Below are positions 33,629 through 42,983 of a stretch of 64,000 bases of DNA, in pieces. The notes below the pieces were generated by a model. It had not been told where the DNA came from. It made no database searches and saw only the letters and a program-made list of their open reading frames with translations. Source of the stretch: CAWCKS01 sp963763485. GTDB lineage: Bacteria; Pseudomonadota; Alphaproteobacteria; Rhizobiales; Xanthobacteraceae. Numbering within the stretch: position 1 is the first letter of the stretch; every line of letters begins with the position of its first letter. A program made the position numbers and the translations under genes. The DNA lies in NCBI GenBank assembly GCA_963763485.1, contig CAVXOW010000004.1, positions 526,157-590,156 on the forward strand, in the 5' to 3' direction.

Positions 33629-33706
33629 GGCCACAGACTCTGCGGGCCACATCCTTCGAGACGCCCGGCGTCGCTCTTCGAGCTATGCCGGGCTCCTCAG
33701 GATGAG
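33578..33706. repeat. Two palindromic repeat units overlapping a gene end
   Basis: The first unit (about 33578-33625) has arms CCTCATGGTGAGGAGC and its near complement around ACCATGAGG. The second (about 33650-33706) is the CATCCTTCGAGACG ... CTCCTCAGGATGAG type. The first enters the coding sequence of the second GFA gene. Confidence 0.8.
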
Positions 33707-33729
33707 GGTAGAGGCTGCCGGGTGTGGCC

Positions 33730-34599
33730 TCATCCGCCTGCGGCGGACAGCTTGTCCTGCGTCCGGGTGTCGAAATCGGTGGCGTCGTGGCGCTCGTGGA
33801 GCTGGGTGGCCGGATTGCCGGCGACGCGGTTGACCATGCGGCCGCGCTGCACGGCGGGGCGCTGGCCGATCTCGTCGGCCCAGCGGTTGACATTCTTGTA
33901 TTCGTGCACGGCGAGGAATTCGCCCGAGCCGTAGAGCAGGCCCTTGGCGAGGCCGCCGTACCACGGCCAGGTCGCGATGTCGGCGATGGTGTAGTCGTCG
34001 CCGGCGAGATACGGCACTTCGGCCAGGCGCCGGTCGAGCACGTCGAGCTGGCGCTTCACTTCCATGGCGAAGCGGTCGATCGCGTATTCATTCTTCATCG
34101 GCGCATAGGCATAGAAGTGGCCGAAGCCGCCGCCGAGATAGGGCGCTGAGCCCATCTGCCAGAACAGCCACGACAGTGTTTCGGCACGGGCGCCGGCTTC
34201 GGTCGGCAGGAAGGCGCCGAACTTTTCGGCGAGGTGGACGAGGATCGCGCCGGACTCGAACACCCGGATCGGCTTGTCCCCGGAGTAATCCATCAGCGCC
34301 GGGATCTTCGAGTTGGGGTTGACCTTGACGAAGCCCGAGCCGAACTGGCCGCCGTCGATCTTGATCAGCCAGGCGTCATACTCAGCGCCGCTCCTGCCGA
34401 GCGCGAGCAGCTCCTCGAACATGATCGTGACTTTCTGGCCGTTCGGGGTGGCGAGAGAATAAAGCTGAAACGGATGCTTGCCGCGTGGCAATTCCTTGTC
34501 GTGGGTCGGGCCCGCGATGGGACGATTGATGTTGGCGAAGCGGCCGCCGCTCGCCTTGTTCCAGGTCCATACTTTCGGCGGCACATATTCTTCGGTCAT
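33730..34599 (-). CDS. yghU: Glutathione S-transferase, YghU/Ure2p-like
   Basis: 289 residues from the ATG at 34597-34599, which has GGGAG 7 bases upstream (a longer open frame lacks a site). Thioredoxin-like N-domain with PFQLYSLATPNGQKVTIMFE, where the TPNGxKV element of YghU binds two glutathiones, then VNPNSKIPAL and ESGAILVHLAE, the glutathione contact. The C-terminal helical domain includes PYLAGDDYTIADIATWPWY. YghU reduces organic hydroperoxides and disulfides. Intact. Confidence 0.9.
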   Translation of the reverse strand: MTEEYVPPKVWTWNKASGGRFANINRPIAGPTHDKELPRGKHPFQLYSLATPNGQKVTIMFEELLALGRSGAEYDAWLIKIDGGQFGSGFVKVNPNSKIPALMDYSGDKPIRVFESGAILVHLAEKFGAFLPTEAGARAETLSWLFWQMGSAPYLGGGFGHFYAYAPMKNEYAIDRFAMEVKRQLDVLDRRLAEVPYLAGDDYTIADIATWPWYGGLAKGLLYGSGEFLAVHEYKNVNRWADEIGQRPAVQRGRMVNRVAGNPATQLHERHDATDFDTRTQDKLSAAGG

Positions 34600-34790
34600 T
34601 GCGGGCTCCCGGAGCTTTTGATTATGAATTTCGCGGTGAGAAGAGATGACGGCGGTCATTTAGTGCGCAAATCGGACAGGCCCGACTTGCGGTCGCCCGC
34701 CAGCACAATGAATGAATAGTGCCGCGGGCGCTGGCGCAAGGGCTTGAGACCTGCACGGACGCGTGAACTGGATTGCGCCACCTCAACCCG

Positions 34791-35195
34791 TCACCAGAAA
34801 ATCCGCAACCGCTTCCCGTCAGGATATTCGACGAACCTGACGACGCCGTCGGGGTCGGTGGTCTTGATGCGGGTCAGCCGGCCACGCGGGTCATAGGTGT
34901 ATTCGTTTTCGAAGAACACCTCGCCGCGCAGCATCTTGACGTCGCGGATCCGCCTCCCGTCGGCATCGAAATATCCGACCATGTAGGCGTAGCCGCGCGC
35001 CGCCTGCGCCTCGGCCTGCCCCTTCGTGATCCGGTGGACCAGCTTGATCTGCAGGCCGTAGCCACTCCAGCTCTCGTAATATTCGACCGGATCATGCGGC
35101 CGGCGCTGCTCGAACCAGCGCTGGCCGAGGCGTGCCGCCGCCAGCAAGGCGCCGACGCCGATCAAGGCGACCATGATCAGAACAAGCGTTTTCAT
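34791..35195 (-). CDS. Membrane-anchored hypothetical protein
   Basis: 134 residues. A single N-terminal hydrophobic segment (TLVLIMVALIGVGALLAAA) would anchor it with the rest in the periplasm. The outer part ends with short YD-repeat-like strands (YTYDPRGRLTRIKTTDPDG). No family recognised. Divergent from the GMC oxidoreductase gene, and 190 bases from the yghU start. Confidence 0.6.
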   Translation of the reverse strand: MKTLVLIMVALIGVGALLAAARLGQRWFEQRRPHDPVEYYESWSGYGLQIKLVHRITKGQAEAQAARGYAYMVGYFDADGRRIRDVKMLRGEVFFENEYTYDPRGRLTRIKTTDPDGVVRFVEYPDGKRLRIFW

Positions 35196-35271
35196 CGCGG
35201 TTGAACCGGTCCTCCAACGGGTAGTCGCGCGCGCGGAAAAACCGGTTCAGGCGGCCCGTATCCGAACTCCA

Positions 35272-35458
35272 ACCTCATCCTGAGGAGCGCTGCTCTTGCA
35301 GCGCGTCTCGAAGGATGGGCCGCGGACTCGGCGGAGCAGATCGCTTCTTCAGCGTGAGCCGCAAAGTCTTTGATCCCGTTGAGGCCGCTGCCTCGGCCTC
35401 ATCCTTCGAGACGCCCGCCTCCGCGCGAAAGCGCTCCGGCGGGCTCCTCAGGATGAGG
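35272..35458. repeat. Two CATCCTTCGAG-type palindromic repeats
   Basis: Units at about 35272-35315 (CCTCATCCTGAGGAGC ... CGTCTCGAAGGATGG) and 35397-35458 (CTCATCCTTCGAGACGCC ... CTCCTCAGGATGAGG) fill most of the 344-base gap before the GMC gene. Nothing else is seen in that gap. Confidence 0.8.
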
Positions 35459-35539
35459 TTCGCAGGCCGCGCTTCCGCACCCTTGTCACCCCGCCACGAA
35501 CCGCGCATTCTGGGCAAAAGCGAAAAGGGAACGCCTCGC

Positions 35540-37144
35540 ATGTCCAATGATCCCGTCGATGTGCTTGTTATCGGCGCCGGCGCCTCCGGCGCGGCGGTGG
35601 CCTGGTCGCTGGCCGAAACCAAGATGCACATCGTCTGTCTCGACCAGGGCGGCTGGACCAAGCCGACCGACTATCCGAGCAACGGCCGCGACTGGGAAGC
35701 GCGCGCATTCGGCGATTACTCGCCGAGCCCGAACATCCGCGGCCGCAAGGAGGATTACCCGATCAACGAGGAGAACTCGCCGATCAAGGTGGTCAACTTC
35801 AACGGAGTCGGCGGCTCGACCATCATGTACACGGCGCACTTCCCGCGCCTTCATCCGTCCGACTTCCGGGTGAAGACGCTCGACGGCGTCGCCGACGACT
35901 GGCCGGTCGACTACGACACGCTGGCGCCGTTCTTCTCCGAGAACGATCGCATGATGGGCGTCTCAGGCCTGGTCGGCGATCCCGCCTACCCGCCGCACAA
36001 TCATCCCCGCATGCCGCCGCTGCCGATGGGCAAGTCCGGCGCCCTGCTCGGCAAGGCAATGAACAAGCTCGGCTGGCACTGGTGGCCGTCGGACGTCTCG
36101 GTTGCGACCACCGAGTACGAGGGACGCGCGCCGTGCATCAACCTCGGCCATTGCACGCCGGCCTGCACGCAAGGCGCCAAGGCCTCGACCGACATCACCT
36201 ACTGGCCGGTGGCGCAGCGCGCGGGCGTTGAGTTGCGCACGCACTGCCGCGTACGCGAGATTACGGTGAACGAGCACGGCATGGCGAACGGCGTCGTCTA
36301 CTACGACGCCGACGGCAAGGAGCAATTCCAGGCTGCCGAAGTCGTCGTGGTCGCCTGCAACGGCGTCGGCACGCCGCGGCTGCTCTTGAATTCGAAATCG
36401 GCAAAATTCCCGAACGGGCTCGCGAACTCCTCTGGCCTCGTCGGCAAGAATTTGATGTTCCACCCCTACGGCCAGGTGTGGGGTTATGTCGACGAGGAAA
36501 CCGACGCCAACCGCGCGCCGCCGACCTGCCTGTGGAGCAAGGAATTCTACGAGACCGATCTCGATCGCGGATTTGTCCGCGGCTATGCAATTCAATTTGG
36601 CCGCGGCGTCGGCCCGGTGCTGGAAGCGGTGACTGCGGAGCAGAAGGGTTTGCTGCCCTGGGGCGCCGATCACCACAAGGTGTACCGAAGGCTGTACGGC
36701 CACCGGCTCGCCTGCTCCGCGATCTGCGAGGACCTTCCCGAGGAGCACAACCGCGTCACGCTTGACCCGGTGCTGAAGGATTCAAACGGCATCCCAGCGC
36801 CGAAGATCGACTACACGATCGGCGACAACACCGCGAAGATGATGAAGCACGGCATCGCGCGCTGCACCGAGATCCTGCAGGCCGCGGGCGCGCGCGACAT
36901 CTCCTACAACGCGCCGATCGTCTATGGCGGCTGGCACCTGCTCGGCACCGCGCGGATGGGCAACGATCCCGAGCGCTCGGTCGTCAACGGCTGGGGCCGT
37001 TCGCACGACGTGAAGAACCTGTTCATCGTCGACGGCAGCGTGTTCGTCACCTCGGGCGGCGTCAACCCGACGTCGTCGATCCAGGCCATCGCGCTCTACA
37101 TCGCCGACCAGATGAAGCAGCGCCTGGCGAATCTTTTTGACTGA
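35540..37144 (+). CDS. GMC-family oxidoreductase (gluconate dehydrogenase flavoprotein type)
   Basis: 534 residues from ATG 35540. FAD motif VLVIGAGASGAAVAWSLAE at the N-terminus; GGSTIMYTAHFPRLHP and the C-terminal GGWHLLGTARMGNDP and VNPTSSIQAIAL supply the conserved His and Asn of GMC enzymes. The length and the short partner gene downstream resemble membrane-associated sugar or polyol dehydrogenases such as gluconate 2-dehydrogenase. Substrate cannot be named. The open frame extends 225 bases upstream through repeat sequence; the chosen start has AAGGGA before it. Intact. Confidence 0.9.
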   Translation: MSNDPVDVLVIGAGASGAAVAWSLAETKMHIVCLDQGGWTKPTDYPSNGRDWEARAFGDYSPSPNIRGRKEDYPINEENSPIKVVNFNGVGGSTIMYTAHFPRLHPSDFRVKTLDGVADDWPVDYDTLAPFFSENDRMMGVSGLVGDPAYPPHNHPRMPPLPMGKSGALLGKAMNKLGWHWWPSDVSVATTEYEGRAPCINLGHCTPACTQGAKASTDITYWPVAQRAGVELRTHCRVREITVNEHGMANGVVYYDADGKEQFQAAEVVVVACNGVGTPRLLLNSKSAKFPNGLANSSGLVGKNLMFHPYGQVWGYVDEETDANRAPPTCLWSKEFYETDLDRGFVRGYAIQFGRGVGPVLEAVTAEQKGLLPWGADHHKVYRRLYGHRLACSAICEDLPEEHNRVTLDPVLKDSNGIPAPKIDYTIGDNTAKMMKHGIARCTEILQAAGARDISYNAPIVYGGWHLLGTARMGNDPERSVVNGWGRSHDVKNLFIVDGSVFVTSGGVNPTSSIQAIALYIADQMKQRLANLFD

Positions 37145-37175
37145 TCGAGATGATCGCGTTCGCAAACAAAATCGC

Positions 37176-37256
37176 AGGATGGGTCGAGCGCGAAGCGCGA
37201 AGCCCATCGTTGCTGGCCGCGCCGTTGATGGGTTTCGCTTGCGCTCAACCCATCCT
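37176..37256. repeat. GATGGGT inverted repeat
   Basis: AGGATGGGTCGAGCGCGAAG and TTGCGCTCAACCCATCCT form the outer arms, with CCCATC and GATGGG inside. It lies between the GMC gene and its partner. A different family from the two repeats above. Confidence 0.75.
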
Positions 37257-37275
37257 ACAGGACTGAGGTGACGTG

Positions 37276-37722
37276 ATGGCTGAAGAAACTCTCACCCCCG
37301 CGCAGCGCGACGATCTTCGCGCGCTCTCCGGCGTTATCATCCCGCCGAGCGACGAGTATCGCGTGCCCGGCGCGGACGACGACAAAATCCAGGCCGACAT
37401 GCTGAAGACGCTCGGCCGCGACACCCGCGAGGTGCGCGAGGCCCTGACGCTGCTGGCGAAACTTAGCGAGGGCTCGTTCGCGGCGCTCGATCAGACGCAG
37501 CGGTTGCGCACCGCGCTGCGGCTGCGTGCGACGGGCGCGCCTGCGGTGGCGACGCTGACGCGCGTGGTGATGCAGTGCTACTACCGCGACGACCGCGTGG
37601 TGCGCTCGCTCGGGCTCGAGGCGCGCGCGCCGTTCCCGAAGGGTCATGTGCTGGAGCAAGGCGACTGGTCGCTGCTCGATCCCGTGCGCGAGCGCGCGAT
37701 CGGCTGGCGCAAGGCAACGTAG
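37276..37722 (+). CDS. Small subunit of GMC dehydrogenase (gluconate 2-dehydrogenase subunit 3-like)
   Basis: 148 residues starting MAEETLTPAQRDDLRALSGV. The early IIPPSDEYRVPGADDD segment resembles the subunit 3 family, in which LADxIIPP and PGA are conserved. It follows the flavoprotein gene by 130 bases of repeat. Unlike many members it has no Tat or Sec signal. ATG 37276 has GAGGTG upstream, better than the overlapping GTG. Likely forms a complex with the upstream flavoprotein. Confidence 0.7.
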   Translation: MAEETLTPAQRDDLRALSGVIIPPSDEYRVPGADDDKIQADMLKTLGRDTREVREALTLLAKLSEGSFAALDQTQRLRTALRLRATGAPAVATLTRVVMQCYYRDDRVVRSLGLEARAPFPKGHVLEQGDWSLLDPVRERAIGWRKAT

Positions 37723-37738
37723 ATTTTGGGAGATGACG

Positions 37739-37951
37739 ATGCCGCGCGTCTTGCGGGCTGCAACGTTCCTGCTTGTGGCGGCGGTCGCGCTTGCCGCAGC
37801 CGCTTCGGCTTACGCAAAATCGTCGGGCGAGATCGCTGTCGTCAGCAGGCTGATGTCCGTCAAATATGAGCAGTGCCGGCAGGAAGCTAACAGGCAGCAC
37901 CTGCACTTGCTCGCGCGGCATCGCTTCCTGAAGGAATGCCGCGCCAGATAG
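37739..37951 (+). CDS. Small exported protein with signal peptide
   Basis: 70 residues from ATG 37739, with GGGAG 6 bases upstream. Residues 1-27 form a Sec signal peptide (MPRVLRAATFLLVAAVALAA, cleavage likely after ASAYA). The mature 43 residues are basic and include one or two cysteines (KYEQCRQEANRQ, LKECRAR). No family recognised. It ends 9 bases before the IS5-type element. Confidence 0.6.
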   Translation: MPRVLRAATFLLVAAVALAAAASAYAKSSGEIAVVSRLMSVKYEQCRQEANRQHLHLLARHRFLKECRAR

Positions 37952-37960
37952 CGGGTACTA

Positions 37961-38804
37961 GGCTCCGTACTCAATAAGGATTCCAGTGTGGGTTGGATTG
38001 TGATTTAAGGCTTCCGAATCTGGGGAGGCCTTGATGAGGAAGCAGCTCTATTGGTTGAGCGATGCTGAATGGAAGCGGCTTGAGCCGCTGCTGCCGCGCG
38101 GTCGGCGCGGTGCGCATCGGGTCGACGACCGGCGCGTGATCAGCGGCATCTTGCACATGCTGCGATCGGGTGCGCGGTGGCGGGATTGTCCGCCGGAATA
38201 CGGGCCGTACACGACGATCTACAACCGCTTCAACCGTTGGAGCCGCCAAGGCATCTGGTTCGCGATGTTCGAGGCCTTGACCGGTAAGACCGGCATCGTC
38301 GGCACGGTGGCCATCGACAGCTCCCATATCAAAGCGCACCGCTCGGCAGCGGGCGGAAAAGGGGGGACTACGAGGAAGCCATCGGTCGCTCGCGCGGCGG
38401 CCGGACGACGAAAATCCATGCCTTGACCGACGATGAAGGCCGCCCCCGTGTTCTTCTGCTCTCTCCTGGCAACATCAACGACATTGTGCTTGCTCCGGCT
38501 CTGCTCGCCGCAGCCGGACCAATCAAGGGCCTGATTGCCGACAAGGCTTACGACGCCAACAGTCTGCGTCAGCTTCTCGCCGATCAGCGCGCCAAGGCGG
38601 TCATTCCCTCCACGGCCAGCCGTAGCCACCCCATCGCCTACAGCAAGAGGCTTTATCGGCAACGCAACCTCATCGAGCGCATGTTCGCCCGCCTCAAAGA
38701 CTTCCGCCGCATTGCGACCCGCTACGACAAGCTCGCGAGAAACTTCCTCGCTGGGGCTCTCATTGCCGCGACCGCAATTTGGTGGCTCAATTGAGTCCGG
38801 ACCC
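37961..38804 (+). mobile_element. IS5-family insertion sequence (IS427-like)
   Basis: 844 bases. Imperfect terminal repeats: left GGCTCCGTACTCAAT, right end (reverse complement) GGGTCCGGACTCAAT, 13 of 15 matching. Both ends abut CTA/TAG, so a CTAG or TA target is likely. Two overlapping transposase frames fill it. It sits between the small exported protein gene and gstI, 4 bases past the gstI stop codon. Confidence 0.88.
38031..38794 (+). CDS. IS5-family transposase in two frames (orfA/orfB)
   Basis: orfA (38031-38426) starts MRKQLYWLSDAEWKRLEPLL, a DUF4096-type domain, and includes the first catalytic aspartate (VAIDSSHIKAHRS). The second half, in the -1 frame, ends at 38794 and holds GLIADKAYDAN and RNLIERMFARLKDFRRIATR, the remaining DDE residues. 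The switch can occur at AAAAGGGGGG (about 38359-38368), where reading one base back continues as DYEEAIGRSRGG. This is a programmed -1 frameshift or transcript slippage, usual in this IS group, and not a lesion. Confidence 0.88.
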
Positions 38805-38808
38805 TAGC

Positions 38809-38988
38809 TCAGCTCGCCTTCGACTCATCGATCGCAGCGGCATGATACCAGCCGCTGCTCACAGCGATCGGCTGCTGCGGCTGCGCTTCGGTCCGCCCGC
38901 GCTCCTTGCGCTGCGCCTCTGCCTTAGTCCGAGGCCACTCGGGGAATTGATGGATCGTCGCCGACCCTCTGGTTTCGGTCTCGCTCAT
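38809..38988 (-). CDS. gstI: GstI-like DUF2735 protein, candidate inhibitor of GlnII synthesis
   Basis: About 59 residues (64 if an ATG at 39001-39003 is used; AAAGAG lies before the inner ATG). It carries SATIHQFPEW, the signature of DUF2735, and ends SSGWYHAAAIDESKAS. In Rhizobium leguminosarum gstI is a gene of about this size, divergent from glnII, that represses GSII translation. The same arrangement is seen here: glnII starts 490 bases away on the other strand. The IS5 element begins 4 bases past the stop, so the protein is complete but any native 3' region is lost. Confidence 0.75.
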   Translation of the reverse strand: MSETETRGSATIHQFPEWPRTKAEAQRKERGRTEAQPQQPIAVSSGWYHAAAIDESKAS

Positions 38989-39003
38989 CGTCGTCTCTTT
39001 CAT

Positions 39004-39474
39004 ATCTGGGGAAGCCGCTCAGCATCGTTGCGAGTCAGCGTGGTTGATTCACCTTAACATCGTGACTCCGACATTTGGGCGTTGTGCCCTGCGAGAGGCA
39101 GGGTTTGCCGACATTATGTGCAATCGCGCGTTTGCCGCGGCGTGCGGCAAGTCTCAGCGATGACAACGCGCGAACGCGACAAACGTCCCGCTTTGGCAGC
39201 GAAACTTGGGTCTGCTTGCGATGCGGCGGTTGCAGTACCCGCGACACTTTGAATCAGCAGCGCTTTTGCAGCCCTGCCCCGCTCGCACCGATGAGCGGGA
39301 GCGCTTGTGGACGACCGCACGCGCGCGGGCCGATTCCCGTGCCTCTGGCACATTAAATGCTTGTTAAGACGCGGCCGTGATCGCCAGTTCGCTGGCTTGC
39401 CGGGCCACGGCGGTTTCCCAAAAGCCTGCCGGATTGCCAACGCCTTAGACGCAACACTTAAGACGAGAGTGCGA
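39004..39474. other. Regulatory region between gstI and glnII
   Basis: 470 bases without a gene. It holds a sigma-54-type promoter for glnII, and a CCCTGC/GCAGGG hairpin near 39090-39110. I found no clear NtrC palindrome by eye. Confidence 0.6.
39346..39361 (+). promoter_or_regulatory. Sigma-54 promoter of glnII
   Basis: TGGCAC (39346-39351), 5 bases, then ATGCT (39357-39361): one mismatch from the TGGCAC-N5-TTGCT consensus with the critical GG and GC correctly 10 bases apart. It is 113 bases before the glnII start. Rhizobial glnII genes are known to depend on RpoN and NtrC under nitrogen limitation. Confidence 0.8.
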
Positions 39475-40510
39475 ATGACAAAGTACAAACTCGAATACAT
39501 CTGGCTGGACGGTTACACCCCGACGCCGAACCTGCGCGGCAAGACGCAGCTCAAGGACTACGACGTCTTCCCGACGCTGGAGCAATTGCCGCTCTGGGGC
39601 TTCGACGGCTCCTCGACGATGCAGGCCGAAGGCCACTCGTCGGATTGCGTGCTGAAGCCGGTCGCGCTGTTCCCTGATGCTGCGCGCACCAACGGCGTGC
39701 TCGTGATGTGCGAAGTCATGATGCCCGACGGCAAGACCCCGCATCCGACCAACAAGCGCGCGACAATTCTCGACGATCCCGGCGCCTGGTTCGGCTTCGA
39801 GCAGGAGTACTTCTTCTACAAGGACGGCCGCCCGCTCGGCTTCCCGACCTCGGGCTATCCGGCGCCGCAGGGCCCCTACTACACCGGCGTCGGCTACAGG
39901 AATGTCGGTGATACCGCGCGCAAGATGGTCGAGGAGCATCTCGACCTTTGTCTTGCGGCCGGCATCAACCACGAAGGCATCAACGCCGAAGTGGCGAAGG
40001 GCCAGTGGGAATTCCAGATCTTCGGCAAGGGCTCGAAGACCGCCGCCGACCAGATGTGGATGGCGCGCTACCTGATGCTGCGGCTGACCGAGAAGTACGG
40101 CGTCGACATCGAATTCCACTGCAAGCCGCTCGGCGACACCGACTGGAACGGCTCGGGCATGCACGCCAACTTCTCGACCAAGTACATGCGCGAAGTCGGC
40201 GGCAAGGAGTACTTTCGAGGCGCTGATGGAAGCGTTCAAGGCCAACCGCGCCGACCACATCGCGGTGTACGGCCCGGACAACCACATGCGGCTGACCGGC
40301 AAGCACGAGACCGCCTCGATCGATACCTTCTCCTACGGTATCGCCGACCGCGGCGCCTCGATCCGCGTGCCGCACTCCTTCGTCAACAACGGCTACAAGG
40401 GCTATCTGGAAGATCGCCGCCCGAACTCGCAGGGCGACCCATACCAGATCGCCTCGCAGATCCTGAAGACGATCTCGGCGGTGCCGGCCAAGGTGTCGGC
40501 GGCGGCCTGA
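39475..40510 (+). CDS. glnII: Glutamine synthetase type II, one apparent +1 frameshift
   Basis: GSII is the eukaryote-like octameric glutamine synthetase found beside GlnA in rhizobia; it makes glutamine from glutamate and ammonia. The protein starts MTKYKLEYIWLDGYTPTPNL. WGFDGSSTMQAEGHSSDCVL, FGFEQEYFFYKDG and DWNGSGMHANFSTKYM are the beta-grasp and catalytic segments. At GGKEYFEAL the genome reads TACTTTCGAGG where TACTTCGAGG is needed: one T too many at 40213-40215. The rest (MEAFKANRADHIAVYGPDN to the end) follows in the next frame. Corrected length 344 residues, as in known GlnII. A strong terminator follows at 40625. Confidence 0.95.
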
Positions 40511-40624
40511 TCGACCTCGCGGCGCCGAACCCTCCCCGGCGCCGCGACCTCTCTCATCCCGAAGCTCGTCTCCCGAAGATCCTCTCCCGAAGCTTGGGCC
40601 ATCGCTACCCCTTTGGCCTGGGCT

Positions 40625-40664
40625 GGAGCCGGTGGAAGCTGGTGGCTTCCCCGGCTCCTTTTTT
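40625..40664 (+). terminator. Rho-independent terminator after glnII
   Basis: GGAGCCGG and GGAAGC pair with GCTTCC and CCGGCTCC, a 14-bp stem with a single bulged T, followed by six T. It is 114 bases past the glnII stop. Confidence 0.85.
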
Positions 40665-40762
40665 GTCTTTGCCCGTGCGCTGACAGCGCGCGAAAGCGCG
40701 CTGAAGCGATCAGCTCAGCCTCGCGACTGAAGCTTCGATCGCCGACCGAGCGCGCCGGGAAA

Positions 40763-42983
40763 TCAATGCCCCATGCCTGGCATCACTTGGCCATTGTAGA
40801 TATCAGGATTTGGCGGACCTTCGACGTTGAGGATGCCCAGCAGTCCTCGCTCGGCTCGAGCCAGCGCATGGTCAACCAGCGTGTAGTTGCCAGGCACCAG
40901 CGGTTTGAATTCCGTGATCACGGCGCCGCCCGGCGCCACGCTGACCGTCTGAATGCCTTCCAGCGGCGCCGATTGCACGCCGCCCAGTGCGTAGACCTTG
41001 TCGAAGATTTCGCCGATCACGTGGAAGGACGATGTGTAGTTCGGTCCGCCCACGCCGAAGAAGATGCGAACGGTACTCCCCGACCTTGGCGCGCAGCGGA
41101 TGGAGCCGGGACAATGCACCGACCGAGCCATTGAACACAAAATATTCGGGGCGTTCGTTCAGCAGCTTTTCGACGCTAAATTCCGCACTGCCGTGCTGGC
41201 CAAACGGCATGTCGGAATAGATTTCGCCCTGCATCACGTAGAACTCGCGATCAACCGGCGGCAGGCCGCCTTCCGGCTCGACCAGGATCATGCCGTACAT
41301 GCCGTTGGCGATGTGCTCGGCGACCATTGGCGTTGCGCAGTGATAGACGTAGAGACCCGGCACCAGCGCTTTCCACGTCATCGATTTTTCCTTGCCGGGA
41401 TCGACCTGCAGCGCAGCGGCGCCGCCGCCCGGTCCGGTGGCGGCATGAAAATCGACCGAATGAATCATCGAGCTGTCGGCGGAGTTCTTCAGGTGAATGT
41501 CGATGGTGTCGCCGACGCGCACGCGAAGCAACGGTCCCGGCACCTTGCCGTTGAAGGTCCAGTAGCCGAACGTGGTGCCCTCGGCCAGGCGGCCTTCGAC
41601 CTCGGCCGCAAACAGGTCGACGCGGACGGTCTCCGGCTCGCGCTTGCCAATCGGCGGCGGCACATCGGTCGGCTCCCGCGAGATGTCGGCCTCGACCAGG
41701 GTTTGCGGCGCCGGCCGTGGCGTGACAATGAACTGGCCCTGCATGCCGGCGAGCTGATGCCCGGGGACACTGCAGAAATAGATGAAGTCACCGGCTTTGG
41801 TGGCGCGAAATGCGATCGTGGTGCTCGCGCCGCGACCGGTGACGCGGGGCGATCTCGCGTCCTGATCGGGGAAAACAATATCGTGCTCGGCGCCTTCGCC
41901 GTTTATCAGGGTCAGCTGCACGACCTGGCCGTCAGCCGCCGTCAGCACCGGATTGACCTTGCCTTCGATGGCGCCGCCGACACCGATATAAACCATGCGT
42001 CCTTCGGCAATGCCGGACCGCAGCGTGAAACGCGCATCCGCGATGTAACCGATGTCGCTTGACGGCGCAGTCTGCGGCGCCTGGCTCGGCGTCGGAGCCG
42101 CTTGAGGCAATGGCGCGGCCGGCGACTGCTGTGTGGTTTGTTGTTGTGGCTGCGCGGACGCTGCCGCCGACTGGCCAGCGCTGACGGACGCCACATACGC
42201 AATCACGTCCGCGCGGTCATGGTCCGTCTTCAGTCCGGGGAACGGCATCTTGTTCCCGGGCACGACCTTTGCGGGATCGGCCAGATACTGATCGAGCGTC
42301 TTCGCATCCCAAGTGATGTCAGCGCCCTTCATTGCGGGCGAATAGCTGTAGCCGGGCAGGCTTCCAGCCTTGCGGCCCATCACACCGGAGAGCGAGGGAC
42401 CGAGAATGTTCTTGCCCGGCTCAAGGGAGTGACAGACCTGGCACTTGCGAAACACCAAACGCCCGGCCGTGGGATCGCCCGCGCCCGGCGTTATCGTCGC
42501 CGAAGCCGGCTGCGCTGAGGGTGCCGCGGCTTGCCCGCTCGTCGCGCCAGATGCTGGTGAGCCGCCCGAGGGGGCGTTGTCCTGCGCGCCCATGTGCATT
42601 GGCATGCCCTGCATCGGCATATTGTGCATGGGCATATTGCCGCCACTCGTCGACCCGTTTGCCGCGGCGACAGGCGTCGGGACGGGCGTCGGCGCAGGTG
42701 ACTGAGCCGGCTCAGCAGGCGGTTGCTGTGGTGGACTATTCGCAGCTTGCTGGGACTGCTGCGGCGCTTTTGATGCGGGCTGCGCGGGCGGTGGCGATTT
42801 CGCTGGCGCATTGGGCGGTGCGCTCTGTTGCTGGGACTCGTTCTGAGCGACCGCCGGTCCTGCATTCGAACTTGAGCTCGGCGACATCGAATGAACGCCG
42901 ATCGAGAGTGCTGCGACGATCAGCACGAGGCCAATGATCAGGATACTCCATTGCCGTAGCGCTTCCAGGATTCGTGGCCACAT
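40763..42983 (-). CDS. nirK: Membrane-anchored cytochrome c-cupredoxin-NirK fusion (copper nitrite reductase), one apparent +1 frameshift
   Basis: Predicted to reduce nitrite to nitric oxide in the periplasm. Domains: signal anchor (residues 10-32), a Pro/Gln/Ala linker with a methionine-rich block at 116-131 (NMPMHNMPMQGMPMHM), a class I cytochrome c (heme CQVCH 181-185, Met246), a cupredoxin with type 1 copper ligands H367, C404, H409, M414, and NirK proper: H508, catalytic D511, H513, H548, C549, H557, M562. The C-terminal His residues (SSFHVIGE and LVDHALAR) lie after a shift: GGGG at 41079-41082 (minus strand) should be GGG. Corrected length 739. The HIANGMYGMILVEP loop resembles AniA-type enzymes. 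AGAGG lies 7 bases before ATG. No nirV or regulator gene is adjacent. Confidence 0.92.

Noticed and set aside
38031..38794. Transposase of the IS5 element as a frameshifted pseudogene
   Set aside because: Two overlapping frames with a slippery run are the normal design of this IS group.
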